Assembly (NCBI GenBank): GCA_035938175.1
Contig: DASZHD010000020.1
Location: 4,179-68,178 of the forward strand
Length of the DNA stretch: 64,000 nucleotides
DNA from: DASRDE01 sp035938175
Lineage (GTDB): Bacteria; Vulcanimicrobiota; Vulcanimicrobiia; Vulcanimicrobiales; Vulcanimicrobiaceae
Direction of reading: 5' to 3'
A program made the position numbers and the translations under genes. This document shows, one piece after another, positions 7,821-16,591 of the stretch. Each line of letters opens with the position of its first letter. Within the stretch, counting starts at the first letter, position 1. The notes beneath the pieces were generated by a model. The model was given only the letters and a program-made list of their open reading frames with translations. It searched no databases and was not told the DNA's origin.

Positions 7821-9173
7821 TTAGTCGACTCGAATCAGGACGGCGTCGCCCTGTCCGCCGCCGCTGCAAATCGATGCGATTCCGAGGCCGCCGCCACGCT
7901 TGCGCAATTGATTGATCACCGTGCCGATGATCCGGGCACCGGACGCTCCGATCGGATGTCCCATCGCCACGGCACCGCCGAGCTTGTTGATGTTTCCGGG
8001 ATCGATGCCGAGCTTGCGCGCCGACGTCAGCGCAACCGCCGAGAATGCTTCGTTGATTTCCCAAACGTCGATCTGATCCGTCCGCAAACCGGTTTTCTGC
8101 AGCAGTTTTTGCGCAGCCATTGCGGGCGTCAGTGCGATGTACGGCGAGTCCCAGCCTACCGTCGCGTGATCGAGAATCGTCGCGAGCGCTTCGTACCCGC
8201 GCGTTGCGGCAACGCTGCGGTCCGCTACGATCAGCGCGGCCGCGCCGTCGTTCACACCCGGAGCATTGGCGGCGGTAATCGTTCCGTCTTTATCGAGCGG
8301 CTGCAGCTTGGCCATCGCCTCGAGACTGGAATCGGCGCGCACCGCTTCGTCGCGCTCCACGGTCGTATGCGGAACGTCTCCGGTTACGAACGGCGCCCAC
8401 TCGCTGTAGTTGAGCGTGAACTCCTTGGACGGGCGATGCGACCAGATCGCGTCGGCGCCTTCGTTCGAAGATCCGGCTGCGACAGGCACGCGTTCTCGTG
8501 CGGGCTCGGGAAGACGACCGACGACGATCTTGCCTTTGCGTTTGGTTGCAACCCGGATTGGGACGATCTCGCCGTCGAACATGCCGCCGTCATGCGCACG
8601 AGCCGCGCGCTGATGACTTTCCAACGCAAAGCGGTCTTGCTCTTCGCGTGAGACCTGCAGTTCGTTTGCGACTTTCGCGCCTTGGCTGGCCATCGTCATC
8701 GGGAAGTAATAATCCCACAACCCGTCGTGAATCATCCCGTCGATCAGGCGGCCGTCTCCGAACCGGTAACCGCTGCGAGCTTCCTTCAGCAGGTAAGGCG
8801 CGTTGGACATCGATTCCATGCCGCCGGCTGCGACGACCGAGTTGCTTCCGTCGTTGATCAGCCGCGCCGCATTCACGACTGCGAGCAACCCGGAAGCACA
8901 AACTTTATTGACCGTTTCGGCGGTCGTCGTCTTTGCGAGACCCGCTTTGAAACCGGTTTGCCGCGCCGGATTTTGCCCCGCACCGGCCTGCAGTACTTGG
9001 CCGAAGATGACGTGCTCGATCTCCGAGGCGTCTACGCCCGAACGCTCGATGGCCGCGACCAGCGCCGCCGCACCAAGCGTCGTGGCCTCCAACCCGGATA
9101 AGCCTCCATTCAAACGGCCGAACGGGGTGCGCGCCAGGCCGATAACCACGGCGTTGGAACTCTGAATCGTCAT
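7821..9173 (-). CDS. Acetyl-CoA C-acyltransferase (thiolase) with an internal insertion
   Basis: 450 residues, versus about 390 for typical biosynthetic thiolases. Catalytic Cys92 (NKVCASG), His406 (AMGHPIGASG) and Cys436 (CSGGGQGDA) are all present. The extra length is a block of about 50 residues between EIVPIRV (about 210) and DEAVRADSSLEAMAKL, containing charged and aromatic segments (RKGKIVVGRLPEP, NYSEWAPFVTGDV). First gene of a beta-oxidation type operon. It either cleaves acetoacetyl-CoA or condenses two acetyl-CoA; the direction cannot be told from sequence. Confidence 0.95.
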   Translation of the reverse strand: MTIQSSNAVVIGLARTPFGRLNGGLSGLEATTLGAAALVAAIERSGVDASEIEHVIFGQVLQAGAGQNPARQTGFKAGLAKTTTAETVNKVCASGLLAVVNAARLINDGSNSVVAAGGMESMSNAPYLLKEARSGYRFGDGRLIDGMIHDGLWDYYFPMTMASQGAKVANELQVSREEQDRFALESHQRAARAHDGGMFDGEIVPIRVATKRKGKIVVGRLPEPARERVPVAAGSSNEGADAIWSHRPSKEFTLNYSEWAPFVTGDVPHTTVERDEAVRADSSLEAMAKLQPLDKDGTITAANAPGVNDGAAALIVADRSVAATRGYEALATILDHATVGWDSPYIALTPAMAAQKLLQKTGLRTDQIDVWEINEAFSAVALTSARKLGIDPGNINKLGGAVAMGHPIGASGARIIGTVINQLRKRGGGLGIASICSGGGQGDAVLIRVD

Positions 9174-9248
9174 AGCCTGGGAGCATTCTCGTCGGTCCGA
9201 GGGGCGTCCCTCATCCCACTTTTGTCGCTTGCCTGGCGGCCGGTTTTT

Positions 9249-10160
9249 TCAGTGCCGCCGAAGCTTGGTTGCTTCAGATTGCTGCGTCGGCTGCGTACAG
9301 ACGACGCGTTCGCTCGCCTCGCAGTTCTGACACTCGAATTGCAGGGTAACGTGCGTGATCCCGAAGCGTTCGCGCAACGTCGAGTCGACTTGCGTGAGAA
9401 TCGCCGTTGCTTCGCTCACGCGTGTGTCTTCGACTAAAACGTGCGCAGAAAGGGCCGGCGCTCCCGTCCCGATCGTCCACACGTGCAGGTCGTGGACGTC
9501 GACGATTCCCGGAACGGTGTTCATCACGCCGCGCACGTCTTCCACGCGCATATCGCGCGGAACGCCTTCCAGCAAAACATCCGTGGCATCCCGCATCACG
9601 CGGAAAACGCCCACGACGATAATGCCTGCGACGAAGAGCGAGAGCGCCGGATCGATCCACGCAGCGCCGGACAGCCAGATGAACGCACCGCCGATAATTA
9701 CCGCGAACGCGCCCAATGCGTCGCCGGCAACGTGGAAGAGCGCCGCACGGACGTTGAGATTATGATGGCTGTCGCGCACGAGCAGTATGCCGACGATGCT
9801 GTTGACGATCAAGCCGGCGGCGGCAAACGCCATCATCAGCACGCCTTGCGAGTGATACGGTGTCCAGAAGCGCCCGATGGCAGCGTACACGATAAAGCCC
9901 GTAGCCGCAAGTAAAAGACTACCGTTGATCAGCGCGGCAAGAATTTCGACGCGCCCGTACCCGAACGTCTTACTGGCCGTGGCGGGCCGTCTCGACCCCG
10001 CTACGGCGACCAGCGCTATGCCGAGCGCGAACACATCCATGCAAACGTGCAGCGCGTCCGTCAGCAATGCCAGCGAGTTTGCGCGCAAGCCTCCCCAGAA
10101 CTCGAGCGCGGCAACGGCCGCGACCAGAACGAGGGCGACGACTAAGCGTCTGCGCGCCAT
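9249..10160 (-). CDS. Cation diffusion facilitator (CDF) metal exporter
   Basis: 303 residues with six membrane segments and a C-terminal cytosolic domain. The metal site is formed by HxxxD motifs in TM2 (His38, Asp42) and TM5 (His143, Asp147), the ZitB/CzcD pattern for Zn(II) or Co(II) export with proton antiport. The C-terminal domain has the family segment VHDLHVWTIG and ends in a cysteine-containing ECQNCEASE stretch that may bind metal. It ends 75 bp upstream of the thiolase start and may share its transcript, though functions are unrelated. Confidence 0.93.
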   Translation of the reverse strand: MARRRLVVALVLVAAVAALEFWGGLRANSLALLTDALHVCMDVFALGIALVAVAGSRRPATASKTFGYGRVEILAALINGSLLLAATGFIVYAAIGRFWTPYHSQGVLMMAFAAAGLIVNSIVGILLVRDSHHNLNVRAALFHVAGDALGAFAVIIGGAFIWLSGAAWIDPALSLFVAGIIVVGVFRVMRDATDVLLEGVPRDMRVEDVRGVMNTVPGIVDVHDLHVWTIGTGAPALSAHVLVEDTRVSEATAILTQVDSTLRERFGITHVTLQFECQNCEASERVVCTQPTQQSEATKLRRH

Positions 10161-10178
10161 ACTTTTAACTCCTGCTCG

Positions 10179-10778
10179 TCACGCCTTGAGCGCTTTCAAC
10201 GCGAGCAGCGCAAGCATTGCGCCGAAGGTCAAAAATGTGTTGGACTCTGCTTTTGCAATCACGTCCGGCTTCCACGTTCCCTTGGCGTCTGCGAGAGGCT
10301 CCAACGCTGGAACGAACGGCGGAACGCTGCGGCAATAGCGGTCGTATTCTTCGCCGTATTGCGATCGCAGAAACGCTTCCTCGTGCGGGACGATCGTTGC
10401 ATACACTGCCGCCATCGTGCCCAACGCCGTTCCAACCAGCGCCGCACGCCTCGGCGCGGAATTCGAACCGGTAAAGGCAATTGCAAATCCGGCCGCGGTT
10501 AAAAAATTTCCGACGTAGAGCGGATTTCGCACGTGCGCGTACGGACCGGCCGTTACCAACTCCGGAGCCGTCACGCGATCGTCACGCGTCGTTATCCCGG
10601 AGTATCCCACTGCCCAGCAGCGTACCAGTTCGCCTGCAAGCGCGAGCGGCAAGCCCAGCGTCACGCTGAAGGCGCTCGGCTTTCCGAACGCCGCAAGAAG
10701 CGCGGCGGGAATCGAAAGCAGCGCTCCGCGGTTTTTGAAAACGAATGCTTGCAGCGGCTCGGAATCGGATTGGCTCAC
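10179..10778 (-). CDS. Isoprenylcysteine carboxyl methyltransferase (ICMT/PEMT) family membrane protein
   Basis: GTG 10778 overlaps the epimerase stop as GTGA and gives 199 residues with four to five membrane segments. The signature GPYAHVRNPLYVGNFL corresponds to the SAM-binding RHPxY motif of ICMT/PEMT enzymes, and the later HEEAFL...YGEEYDRYCRSVPPFVP is also conserved. These membrane methyltransferases modify lipids or thiols in bacteria; the substrate here is unknown. Position right after rmd suggests lipid or polysaccharide methylation, but the link is only by coupling. Confidence 0.82.
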   Translation of the reverse strand: MSQSDSEPLQAFVFKNRGALLSIPAALLAAFGKPSAFSVTLGLPLALAGELVRCWAVGYSGITTRDDRVTAPELVTAGPYAHVRNPLYVGNFLTAAGFAIAFTGSNSAPRRAALVGTALGTMAAVYATIVPHEEAFLRSQYGEEYDRYCRSVPPFVPALEPLADAKGTWKPDVIAKAESNTFLTFGAMLALLALKALKA

Positions 10779-11710
10779 GAGCGGCTCATTTGCGCCTGCC
10801 GGTACACGTCCTGCAGCGAACGGCGCAACGGAATCTTCGGCGACCAGCCAATCTCTTCGCGCAATTTGGCATTGTCGCCGTAGAGCAGCGGAACGTCGGC
10901 GGGACGCATCCTCGAGGGATCTTCGCGCACCTCCACGGGAACGTGCGCGATGCGAATTAGTTCGGCGAGAACCTCGCGAATCGACACTGCCGCTCCGCTG
11001 CAAACGTTGTAAATCTCGGCGCTGCGTCCGCGTTCGGCCAGTGACACATACGCATCGACGACGTCCCGTACGTCCAAGAAATCGCGCTTCGCCTCGAGGT
11101 TGCCGACGCTCAGCACGGCATCGCCGCCCGCCGCAATGGCCGCCAGTTGCGCGGCAAACGACGGTACCACGAAGCGATCGTTCTGGCCCGGACCGATATG
11201 ATTGAAAGCGCGCGTGACGACGGCGTCCACGCGCAGCGAGCGCGCTTCACCCAAAACGATCGCTTCGGCGGCGGCTTTGCTGGCGGCGTAGGGATTTGCG
11301 GGATTGGGTGCCGTCGATTCGCGCAGCGGCATCGACGTCTGCGCCTGTACACCGTAGACTTCGGCCGAACTGACGAAGAGTATGCGGATCGGACGCTCGA
11401 ATCGCTCTTGCGCGTCGCGCAGCGCTTGTAGCACGTTGGCAGTTCCGATAACGTTCGCGGCATACGTTTCCATCGGCGCCTCGATCGAACGGGGGACAAA
11501 CGCCTGCGCCGCAAGATGAAAAACGGCGTCGGGCCGCGCCAGATCGAATGCTGCGTGCAGCGACTCGACGTCTTCAATGTCGATCGGCAGCGTTTGCGGT
11601 GAATCGTCGGCCGGGCCGCCCGCCGCAAGCACTTCGTGGCCGCCGCTGCGCAGGCGCTCGACCAAATGGCGGCCGACGAATCCCGTCGCGCCGGTTACCA
11701 GCGCGCGCAC
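10775..11710 (-). CDS. rmd: GDP-4-keto-6-deoxy-D-mannose reductase type SDR epimerase
   Basis: 311 residues of extended SDR fold: NAD(P) motif TGATGFVG (6-13) and catalytic Tyr141/Lys145 in YAASK. RAFNHIGPGQNDRFVVPSF and the C-terminal RPADVPLLYGDNAKL block are typical of Rmd. It follows gmd by 6 bp, so the pair converts GDP-mannose to GDP-D-rhamnose (or a related 6-deoxy sugar such as 6-deoxy-talose). A heptose-modifying variant is possible given the GDP-heptose genes elsewhere in the window, but nothing in the sequence proves it. Confidence 0.9.
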   Translation of the reverse strand: MRALVTGATGFVGRHLVERLRSGGHEVLAAGGPADDSPQTLPIDIEDVESLHAAFDLARPDAVFHLAAQAFVPRSIEAPMETYAANVIGTANVLQALRDAQERFERPIRILFVSSAEVYGVQAQTSMPLRESTAPNPANPYAASKAAAEAIVLGEARSLRVDAVVTRAFNHIGPGQNDRFVVPSFAAQLAAIAAGGDAVLSVGNLEAKRDFLDVRDVVDAYVSLAERGRSAEIYNVCSGAAVSIREVLAELIRIAHVPVEVREDPSRMRPADVPLLYGDNAKLREEIGWSPKIPLRRSLQDVYRQAQMSRS

Positions 11711-11716
11711 GAGCGG

Positions 11717-12694
11717 CTATACGCTCGCGAGCGGACGAACGCGTTCGATATCCGCTTCGACCATCATCGCAACGAGCTGCTCGAACGTCACTTGCGGCTG
11801 CCACCCCAGAACGTTCTTCGCTTTCGACGGGTCGCCGATCAGCAAGTCGACTTCAGCCGGACGCATGAAACGCGGATCCATTTTCACGTATTGCTCGAAC
11901 GATCCCAAGCCCGCAACTTCGAAGGCGATCCGGCAGAACTCGCGCACGCTGTGCGTCCGTCCGTTTGCGATGACGTAATCGTCGGGTACCGGCTGTTGCA
12001 GCATCAGCCACATCGCACGCACGTAGTCGCCGGCAAAACCCCAATCGCGCTGCGCGTCCAGGTTGCCGAGCATGAGTTCTTTTTGCAATCCGAACTTGAT
12101 GCGGGCGACGCCGTCGCTGATTTTGCGCGTGACGAATTCCTTGCCGCGCCGGGGACTTTCGTGATTGAACAGTATCCCGCTCACCGCAAACATGTCATAC
12201 GATTCGCGGTAATTCACCGCGATCCAATGACCGTATACTTTCGCGACGCCGTAGGGACTGCGCGGGTAAAACGGCGTCGATTCATTTTGCGGCACCGCCT
12301 GCACCTTGCCGAACATCTCGGAGCTGGATGCTTGGTAGAAGCGGATTTTCGGACTTACCGCGCGGATCGCTTCGAGCACGCGCGTCACGCCGAGCGCGGT
12401 GAATTCACCGGTCAGCACGGGCTGCGACCACGACGCCGGCACGAAGGATTGCGCCGCCAGGTTGTACACTTCGTCGGGCTTGGTCGCGGCGATCACGTTG
12501 GTAATCGACGTCTGATCCAGCAAATCGCCCGATACGAACTCGATGTCGTCGAAGATGTGCTGTATGCGCTCGTGCACGTCGGTGCTGGTCCGCCGGGTCA
12601 TGCCGACGACGCGATAACCCTTTTCCAAAAGCAACTCGGCCAGATACGAACCGTCCTGGCCGGTGATGCCGGTGATCAACGCGGTTTTTCCCAT
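11717..12694 (-). CDS. gmd: GDP-mannose 4,6-dehydratase
   Basis: 325 residues from ATG 12694. NAD motif TGITGQDGSYLAE (8-20), the SSSE motif (123-126) and Tyr148/Lys152 in YGVAKVYGHW define the Gmd family, as does the NHESPRRGKEFVTRKI stretch. It converts GDP-D-mannose to GDP-4-keto-6-deoxymannose, the substrate of the downstream Rmd. An open frame extends upstream into the PilZ gene but has no similarity to the family. It starts 8 bp after the PilZ gene stop; likely one operon with c-di-GMP sensing upstream. Confidence 0.95.
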   Translation of the reverse strand: MGKTALITGITGQDGSYLAELLLEKGYRVVGMTRRTSTDVHERIQHIFDDIEFVSGDLLDQTSITNVIAATKPDEVYNLAAQSFVPASWSQPVLTGEFTALGVTRVLEAIRAVSPKIRFYQASSSEMFGKVQAVPQNESTPFYPRSPYGVAKVYGHWIAVNYRESYDMFAVSGILFNHESPRRGKEFVTRKISDGVARIKFGLQKELMLGNLDAQRDWGFAGDYVRAMWLMLQQPVPDDYVIANGRTHSVREFCRIAFEVAGLGSFEQYVKMDPRFMRPAEVDLLIGDPSKAKNVLGWQPQVTFEQLVAMMVEADIERVRPLASV

Positions 12695-12702
12695 AGCGGG
12701 AA

Positions 12703-13377
12703 CTAATTCACAACGATGATGTTTTCGCCTTTGTCGTCGAAGACGAAGCGCGTTTCGAACATCTCGTCGCCCTCGGCGGTGACGAGTTTGGACTGAATGG
12801 TCAAGCGATGCATCAACTTGCCTTCGTGCCGAACGACGCCGGAGTAAAAATACTGCACGAGCGGCGTTTGATTTTCTTTTAACGGCGCGAGTCGCCGGCG
12901 CTCGACGAGCATTTGCAGCAGCCGGTATTGCAGTTTCGTCGGCAGCAAACGGTTTGCGTCGTCCGGCGTCATGCGGACCGTCGTCAGTTCGTCCTGCGCT
13001 TTGTTGGCTTCGTCGATAGGGCGATCCGTCGTGTAGCGAACGATCGCATCCCAGTCGTCCGCCGAGATGCCCGTGAAGCGCATACCGTAACGCCACACGG
13101 ATTTTCCTTGATGCGTCACGGTGTCTTGCCACACGGATTTCGCGCGCACGCGAATAACGCGCGATTCTATCGTTGCGCGAACTTCGAACTCATCTTTGCC
13201 GACGGGCTCTTGCGTCAGCACGCAAAGACCGCCGCCGCTGATATCTAATCCGATTGCCGGCTTTTGCGTGTTCCCGGCGTCGACGGAAAACGTTGCCCGG
13301 TATGGTTTACGTTTTCGGGGATATTTCCGTCGATTGGGCTCCTTGCCGGTGAACCATGCCAGCAGTTCTGGCAGCAT
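12703..13377 (-). CDS. PilZ-domain protein (c-di-GMP receptor) with C-terminal domain of unknown function
   Basis: 224 residues. The N-terminal PilZ domain has the c-di-GMP ligands in order: R17-x3-R21 and D45-x-S47-x-x-G50 (DISGGG), then WRYGMRFTGI. Residues 130-224 form a second, unrecognised domain, partly helical then beta-rich. No membrane segment or signal peptide. First gene before gmd-rmd, so a plausible role is tuning nucleotide-sugar or polysaccharide output in response to c-di-GMP. No polymerase or cellulose synthase is adjacent. Confidence 0.88.
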   Translation of the reverse strand: MLPELLAWFTGKEPNRRKYPRKRKPYRATFSVDAGNTQKPAIGLDISGGGLCVLTQEPVGKDEFEVRATIESRVIRVRAKSVWQDTVTHQGKSVWRYGMRFTGISADDWDAIVRYTTDRPIDEANKAQDELTTVRMTPDDANRLLPTKLQYRLLQMLVERRRLAPLKENQTPLVQYFYSGVVRHEGKLMHRLTIQSKLVTAEGDEMFETRFVFDDKGENIIVVN

Positions 13378-13472
13378 ATAGCCTATTTTTCGGCACGGAG
13401 AGCGCCGTTCCGCCCATGGGAACGGCCAACTAGCAGGTGCGCGGCCCGAAGCCGTGGGTATTGATCGAGACC

Positions 13473-14750
13473 ATGGTTGCGCGTCGTTATGGACCGCCGA
13501 TCGCCGCCGCCGTTATCGCCTTGGCTTCGGCTGTGGCGATTCTGCGCGGGCCCGGCGGACTGTCCAATGCTCAGGCCCCCGCGCCGCGCGGCAACTGGCC
13601 GATGTACCAACTCGGTCCGGCGCACAATGCCGTCGTCGACCGTCCCGGGTTTCGCGCGAACTGGCTGGCCAAGCTGGGGGACAAAATCAACGGCGGCCTG
13701 GCGGTGGACGACCGCACGGTCTACGTCGACAGCTTCGATAAGAAACTGTACGCGATCGATCTGCGCACCGGCGCAATCCGCTGGTCGGCGAGCGCCGACA
13801 ACATTTTGATGTCGACGCCCGTCATCGAAGACGGAGTGGTGATCGTGGGCTCGGGGATGAACGGGTTCCTGAAGCCCAACGACGCCGATTCGCAAGTGTG
13901 GGGACGTCCCGAAGGCGACGACATTCTCGCGTACTCGACCAGCGACGGACACCTGCTTTGGAAAGTGCATACGATCGGACAGAATATGCCGTCGCCGGCG
14001 ATTGCACGCGGCGCGGCCATTCTGGCAAACGGCGATCTTCACGCGTATGCTTTGGACGTACGCGACGGAAAACGACGGTGGACAGTACCGCTTCAAGGCG
14101 TGGCGGCGATGTCGTCGGCGACGGTCGACGACGGAATGGTGTTCCTCAGCACGTGTCACAACGCGCCGTACTTTTGCGAAACGCGCGCGCTGGACGTACG
14201 CGACGGGCACACGATCTGGACCAACCCGAACGGCGGAAGCGACTGCTCCCCTACGGTTGCGGACGGACTGCTGTTCGTCACGGCCAACCGCGACGACACG
14301 GAACACTATCACACCGGCGGCTATAACGTCACGGCGGCAATAGACGAACATACTGGCAAGACTATTTGGACGCACGTTTCGGAACCGGGCCCGTATACAT
14401 TTGTCGGTTCGAACGAGCGCCAGATCGCGGGAGCGGCCGACGGCGGCGTATTGTATCAGCCTATCGGCAATGCCAGCAAGGTGATCGCCTTCGACGATCG
14501 CACGGGCAAGGTGATCTGGTCGGTGCGCACGTCGGCAAACGTCAAGATGAGTCCGGTCGTAAAAGACAACACCGTGTATTTCGGGGACACGGCCGGGATC
14601 TTCTATCGCGTCGATCGGCTCAGCGGGCGAATTCTGCACACGTCGTCGTATCTTCAACCGTTTGCGACGTCGCCGCCGGTCATCGTCGGCGAAACGCTTT
14701 TCGTTGCGGACGGGCAGTACGTGGTCGCGGCGCCGCTACAATCGATTTAG
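13473..14750 (+). CDS. Secreted PQQ-binding-like beta-propeller protein
   Basis: 425 residues from ATG 13473; an in-frame GTG at 13437 would add 12 residues. The N-terminus is a signal peptide or anchor (about 8-30) ending near NAQA, then repeated propeller blades of the form VYV.SFDKKLYAIDLRTGAIRW, KVIAFDDRTGKVIW and DRLSGRILH. Such BamB/PQQ-repeat proteins are periplasmic or cell-surface; no PQQ-dehydrogenase catalytic residues stand out. It is divergent from the PilZ gene with only about 95 bp between starts and lies upstream of two GT-C-like genes. Function unknown. Confidence 0.85.
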   Translation: MVARRYGPPIAAAVIALASAVAILRGPGGLSNAQAPAPRGNWPMYQLGPAHNAVVDRPGFRANWLAKLGDKINGGLAVDDRTVYVDSFDKKLYAIDLRTGAIRWSASADNILMSTPVIEDGVVIVGSGMNGFLKPNDADSQVWGRPEGDDILAYSTSDGHLLWKVHTIGQNMPSPAIARGAAILANGDLHAYALDVRDGKRRWTVPLQGVAAMSSATVDDGMVFLSTCHNAPYFCETRALDVRDGHTIWTNPNGGSDCSPTVADGLLFVTANRDDTEHYHTGGYNVTAAIDEHTGKTIWTHVSEPGPYTFVGSNERQIAGAADGGVLYQPIGNASKVIAFDDRTGKVIWSVRTSANVKMSPVVKDNTVYFGDTAGIFYRVDRLSGRILHTSSYLQPFATSPPVIVGETLFVADGQYVVAAPLQSI

Positions 14751-14881
14751 CGTTGAGCGGTGAAGAAGGACGCGCCGTCCGAACGGCAAGAATGCACCTG
14801 CAACCGACGTGATAATTTCTGCTCCAAACAGCTCATTGATGGCGAACCGTATCTGGGCTACCGCTTGATCCCGGCATCCGC

Positions 14882-16591
14882 GTGATCCATCGCGGAGGTG
14901 CAGCCGCCGCATTGGCGGTTCTTGCGCTGTGGTACGCGGCGCCGCTGATCGGCAGCCCTGCCGATACTCCGGCATCGCGCCTACGCAACGCCCTGATCCT
15001 TGGCACCGCGATCCCGTTCGTTCTCGCGCTGCTCGGCGTCTTTTCACCGATCGCGTTTGCACTCGTGCTTGCAGCGGTGGTTTTGGCGCGGACGATCGTC
15101 CGACGCCCGCAAAGCGCAAAAATCGAGTCTCTGCCGCCGCAAGTCTATTGGATGCCGGCGCTCATCGTCATCGCACTTGCGTGGCCGCAAATCGTGCGTC
15201 CGCTGCTGGACGGTGACTCGCTGGCATACCATCTTCCCAACGCGGCGGCATGGATGCATGCACACTCGCTCTGGACGACCACGACCTATTACTGGTGGTA
15301 TCCCCCGGCATCGGAGCTGTTTGCGGCCGGTCTCATGGCGATCTCCGGCCCCTTCTCGCTCGGTCTGGCCGGAACCGGCGCGCTATTGTTGCTCGGATTC
15401 CGCATCGCCGAGTGGAGTTCGAAGTTTTGCAACCCGTGGATCGCGGCAGCGCTCTCGTGTGCGACGATCTCCATTCCATCGATGGCGCTCCAAGCCGGGA
15501 ATCTGCAAAACGACGTTTGGCTTGCGGCATTCTTCGTGGAGGCACTCTGGGCGTGCCGGTTCGAGGAACCGGCGGTATGCCGCAGCATTGCGACGCTTTC
15601 CCTTATGAAACCGATCGGTGTGCTTTCGGCGGCAATCGTGCAAATTTCCAACGCGCGCACGTTCCGGATCGCGTCCTTGGCGTGTTATATCCCGTTTGCG
15701 GTTTGGGTGGTTCACGACGCCGTGCTCGCTCCGCACGCGATGGTTCACACGCCGCACAGCTCGCTCGTCGAAGTGTGGAAGACGACGATCGCGGGCCAAG
15801 GACTACTCGGGCTGCAATTGTTGGCGGCGGCGCTCGCGCGCGAAGGAATTTGGACCGTCATGATCTTCTTGAGCGCACTGGCGCTCACACCGGTCTTTTT
15901 GGGGCGCTCGACGGCTGTCGCTGGATACTTAACGCTGATCGCGTACCTTGTGCTGCCGTTCGCATACGAAACCGCGGTACCGCAGCTCGCGACCGGACAT
16001 TCGCTGCGCTTCCTCGCACCGCTCTTCGCGCTCGGAACGCCCGCGCTGGCAGCAAGTTTGAAGCGCGTCTCGCCCGCTATCGCCATCCTCCCCGGCGCCG
16101 TTGCGATATGGAACGTTTGGAATCTCGTCGCGATCTTCTGGAACGATACGACCGTGCATAACACCGGACTCGCCTGCGGCGTGGCTGCCGCGGTGACGGT
16201 AGCGGCGCTCATCGTCCCGGCCCGGTGGATGCGCATTCCGGCGGCGATGCTCTTCGTCGCCTTCGTCATGTGGGCTCACGAACTCGCTATAGCGAACCCG
16301 GCGCCGTATTTCAACGACGCCGTCAGCTCCAATGGTCGACGAACGCACTTTTTCAGCTGGATACAAACGGCAAGTCTCCAACGAGCCGTCGTCCAGGATC
16401 TGCGATCGGGCACGATCGACATCGTCGCACCCCACACCGTCGCGTACGACGCGGACAAGCCGCATGCATGCGAACAAGCACGCGAACTCGCGGCGGCGCT
16501 CGTCATCGGTCCGGATGCGGGCGCATACACCGGACCTTCGTGCGGCACCATCGTTTATAGTGATCCGCTCGTGCGTGTGTACCGGCCGTGA
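14882..16591 (+). CDS. Multi-pass membrane protein, GT-C glycosyltransferase-like
   Basis: 569 residues from a GTG, about 12 membrane segments. The first large loop has DGDSLAYHLPNAAAWMHAH followed by YYWWYPPASELFAAG, the arrangement of GT-C enzymes in which acidic residues in loop 1 bind the lipid-linked sugar donor. The C-terminal 60 residues are soluble and extracytoplasmic. Acceptor unknown. It precedes another GT-C-like gene with a GTGA overlap. The 131 bp before it hold nothing I recognise. Confidence 0.75.
   Translation: MIHRGGAAAALAVLALWYAAPLIGSPADTPASRLRNALILGTAIPFVLALLGVFSPIAFALVLAAVVLARTIVRRPQSAKIESLPPQVYWMPALIVIALAWPQIVRPLLDGDSLAYHLPNAAAWMHAHSLWTTTTYYWWYPPASELFAAGLMAISGPFSLGLAGTGALLLLGFRIAEWSSKFCNPWIAAALSCATISIPSMALQAGNLQNDVWLAAFFVEALWACRFEEPAVCRSIATLSLMKPIGVLSAAIVQISNARTFRIASLACYIPFAVWVVHDAVLAPHAMVHTPHSSLVEVWKTTIAGQGLLGLQLLAAALAREGIWTVMIFLSALALTPVFLGRSTAVAGYLTLIAYLVLPFAYETAVPQLATGHSLRFLAPLFALGTPALAASLKRVSPAIAILPGAVAIWNVWNLVAIFWNDTTVHNTGLACGVAAAVTVAALIVPARWMRIPAAMLFVAFVMWAHELAIANPAPYFNDAVSSNGRRTHFFSWIQTASLQRAVVQDLRSGTIDIVAPHTVAYDADKPHACEQARELAAALVIGPDAGAYTGPSCGTIVYSDPLVRVYRP

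Noticed and set aside
11636..12706. 356-codon plus-strand frame opposite gmd
   Set aside because: Fully antisense to gmd and rmd; composition typical of a shadow frame.
13383..14657. 424-codon open frame antisense to the PQQ-propeller gene
   Set aside because: Shadow frame; the plus strand encodes clear propeller blades with normal codon bias.
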